This document shows, one piece after another, positions 5,317 to 5,870 of a stretch of DNA of 5,870 bases. Source of the DNA: Candidatus Thalassarchaeaceae archaeon (GTDB lineage: Archaea; Thermoplasmatota; Poseidoniia; Poseidoniales; Thalassarchaeaceae); the NCBI GenBank assembly GCA_029250425.1, contig JAQXFF010000183.1, positions 1 through 5,870 on the forward strand. The letters run 5' to 3'. The stretch's first letter is position 1; the number at the start of each line of letters is the position of its first letter. The position numbers and the translations under genes are program-made. The notes under the pieces were generated by a model, which saw only the letters and a program-made list of their open reading frames with translations, did not search any database and was not told where the DNA came from.

Positions 5317-5870
5317 TCACTCAAGTTGAATGGCAACTCTGAGATCCAATCGCCCTTCTAAATTGTCACGAATATGATCCAATTCAGCAAGGCGTCTTGC
5401 GAGTTCATCCTGTAGTTTTGTGATGAGGCTATTTTTCATTCGTACCCAGCGAGGATCAGGTGCCCTCCCTTCTGATCTAGCTGTCCAATCAGCTTCCGCG
5501 AGTTGGCCCATTTCCCGGAGAATTCTCTGATGCCATGCATGCTCTGCATTGTCACGTAACTCACCGAGTAAGGGCAATAGTCGAAGTTGTTCACTTTCCA
5601 ACAATGCTTCTTCAATTGGAGTTAGATACATTTGCAAATCGTGTTCAATTGACACCTCACCATTCTCCAGCAATTGCAACGGATTTGCACCATCATCGAG
5701 TACGGGGACCCCATCAGAATCAAGGTAAAGCCATCGTCTTACAGTTGTCTGAGTAAGGCTATCAACAGTCCAATCGATACAGACACACCAGGCTGCTTGA
5801 GGGGGTGTGGTCCGCAAACTGTCAGCCCGAAGAAAGAGAGGATCTCTACCCCTAACATCGAGCAATAGAC
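5317..5870 (-). CDS. C-terminal part of an unidentified protein, 5' end off the right edge
   Basis: The reading frame is open to the window edge with about 184 codons visible. The only start codon near the edge is a TTG at 5865 without a visible binding site, so the gene very probably begins outside. The visible part has a mixed alpha/beta stretch (about the first 65 residues, with WCVCIDW and WLYLDSDGVPVLDD) followed by a long charged helical region ending RRLAELDHIRDNLEGRLDLRVAIQLE. Such a charged helix ending in a short strand is reminiscent of the C-terminal extension of SNF2/DEAD-type helicases of the HepA kind, but no helicase motif is in the window and this is only a guess. No transmembrane segment is seen. 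It runs convergent to the Toprim gene. Confidence 0.75.
   Translation of the reverse strand, partial: LLLDVRGRDPLFLRADSLRTTPPQAAWCVCIDWTVDSLTQTTVRRWLYLDSDGVPVLDDGANPLQLLENGEVSIEHDLQMYLTPIEEALLESEQLRLLPLLGELRDNAEHAWHQRILREMGQLAEADWTARSEGRAPDPRWVRMKNSLITKLQDELARRLAELDHIRDNLEGRLDLRVAIQLE

Overview
The window looks archaeal, most likely a marine planktonic euryarchaeote of the Marine Group II / Poseidoniia type. This is inferred from the gene content: an A1-type heme-copper oxidase operon next to a small archaeal-type Toprim protein (UPF0292-like) and a DUF167 protein, with compact spacing and strong Shine-Dalgarno sites. No rRNA or other lineage marker is present, so the assignment is moderate.

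Region 1 (1-4390, minus strand) is a tightly packed cytochrome c oxidase operon in the order subunit II, I, III, IV-like. The last gene runs off the left edge. Subunit II has a complete CuA site. Subunit I has all the heme a, heme a3 and CuB ligands plus D- and K-channel residues. Subunit III is unusually long. Genes are joined by an 11-bp gap, an ATGA overlap and a 13-bp gap. Each start has a GGAGG-type ribosome binding site, so translation is probably coupled. Together the subunits would form a membrane complex that oxidises a small electron donor, reduces O2 to water and pumps protons.

The most unusual point is subunit I. It begins with a signal peptide, an exported domain of about 150 residues resembling the bacterial Reeler / choice-anchor V type with a Cys-Ser-Cys-His-Gly motif, and an extra membrane helix, before a normal oxidase core. 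Subunit III carries His- and Cys-rich insertions, mainly in predicted outer loops, and a His-rich N-terminus.

Region 2 (4391-4526) is a divergent intergenic stretch with a TATA-like element and two GC-rich inverted repeats. Region 3 (4527-5316, plus strand) holds a DUF167/YggU protein and an overlapping Toprim protein, probably one operon. Region 4 (5317 to the right edge, minus strand) is the C-terminal part of an unidentified protein. Its stop codon directly abuts the Toprim stop codon. No tRNA, rRNA, CRISPR or mobile element was seen.
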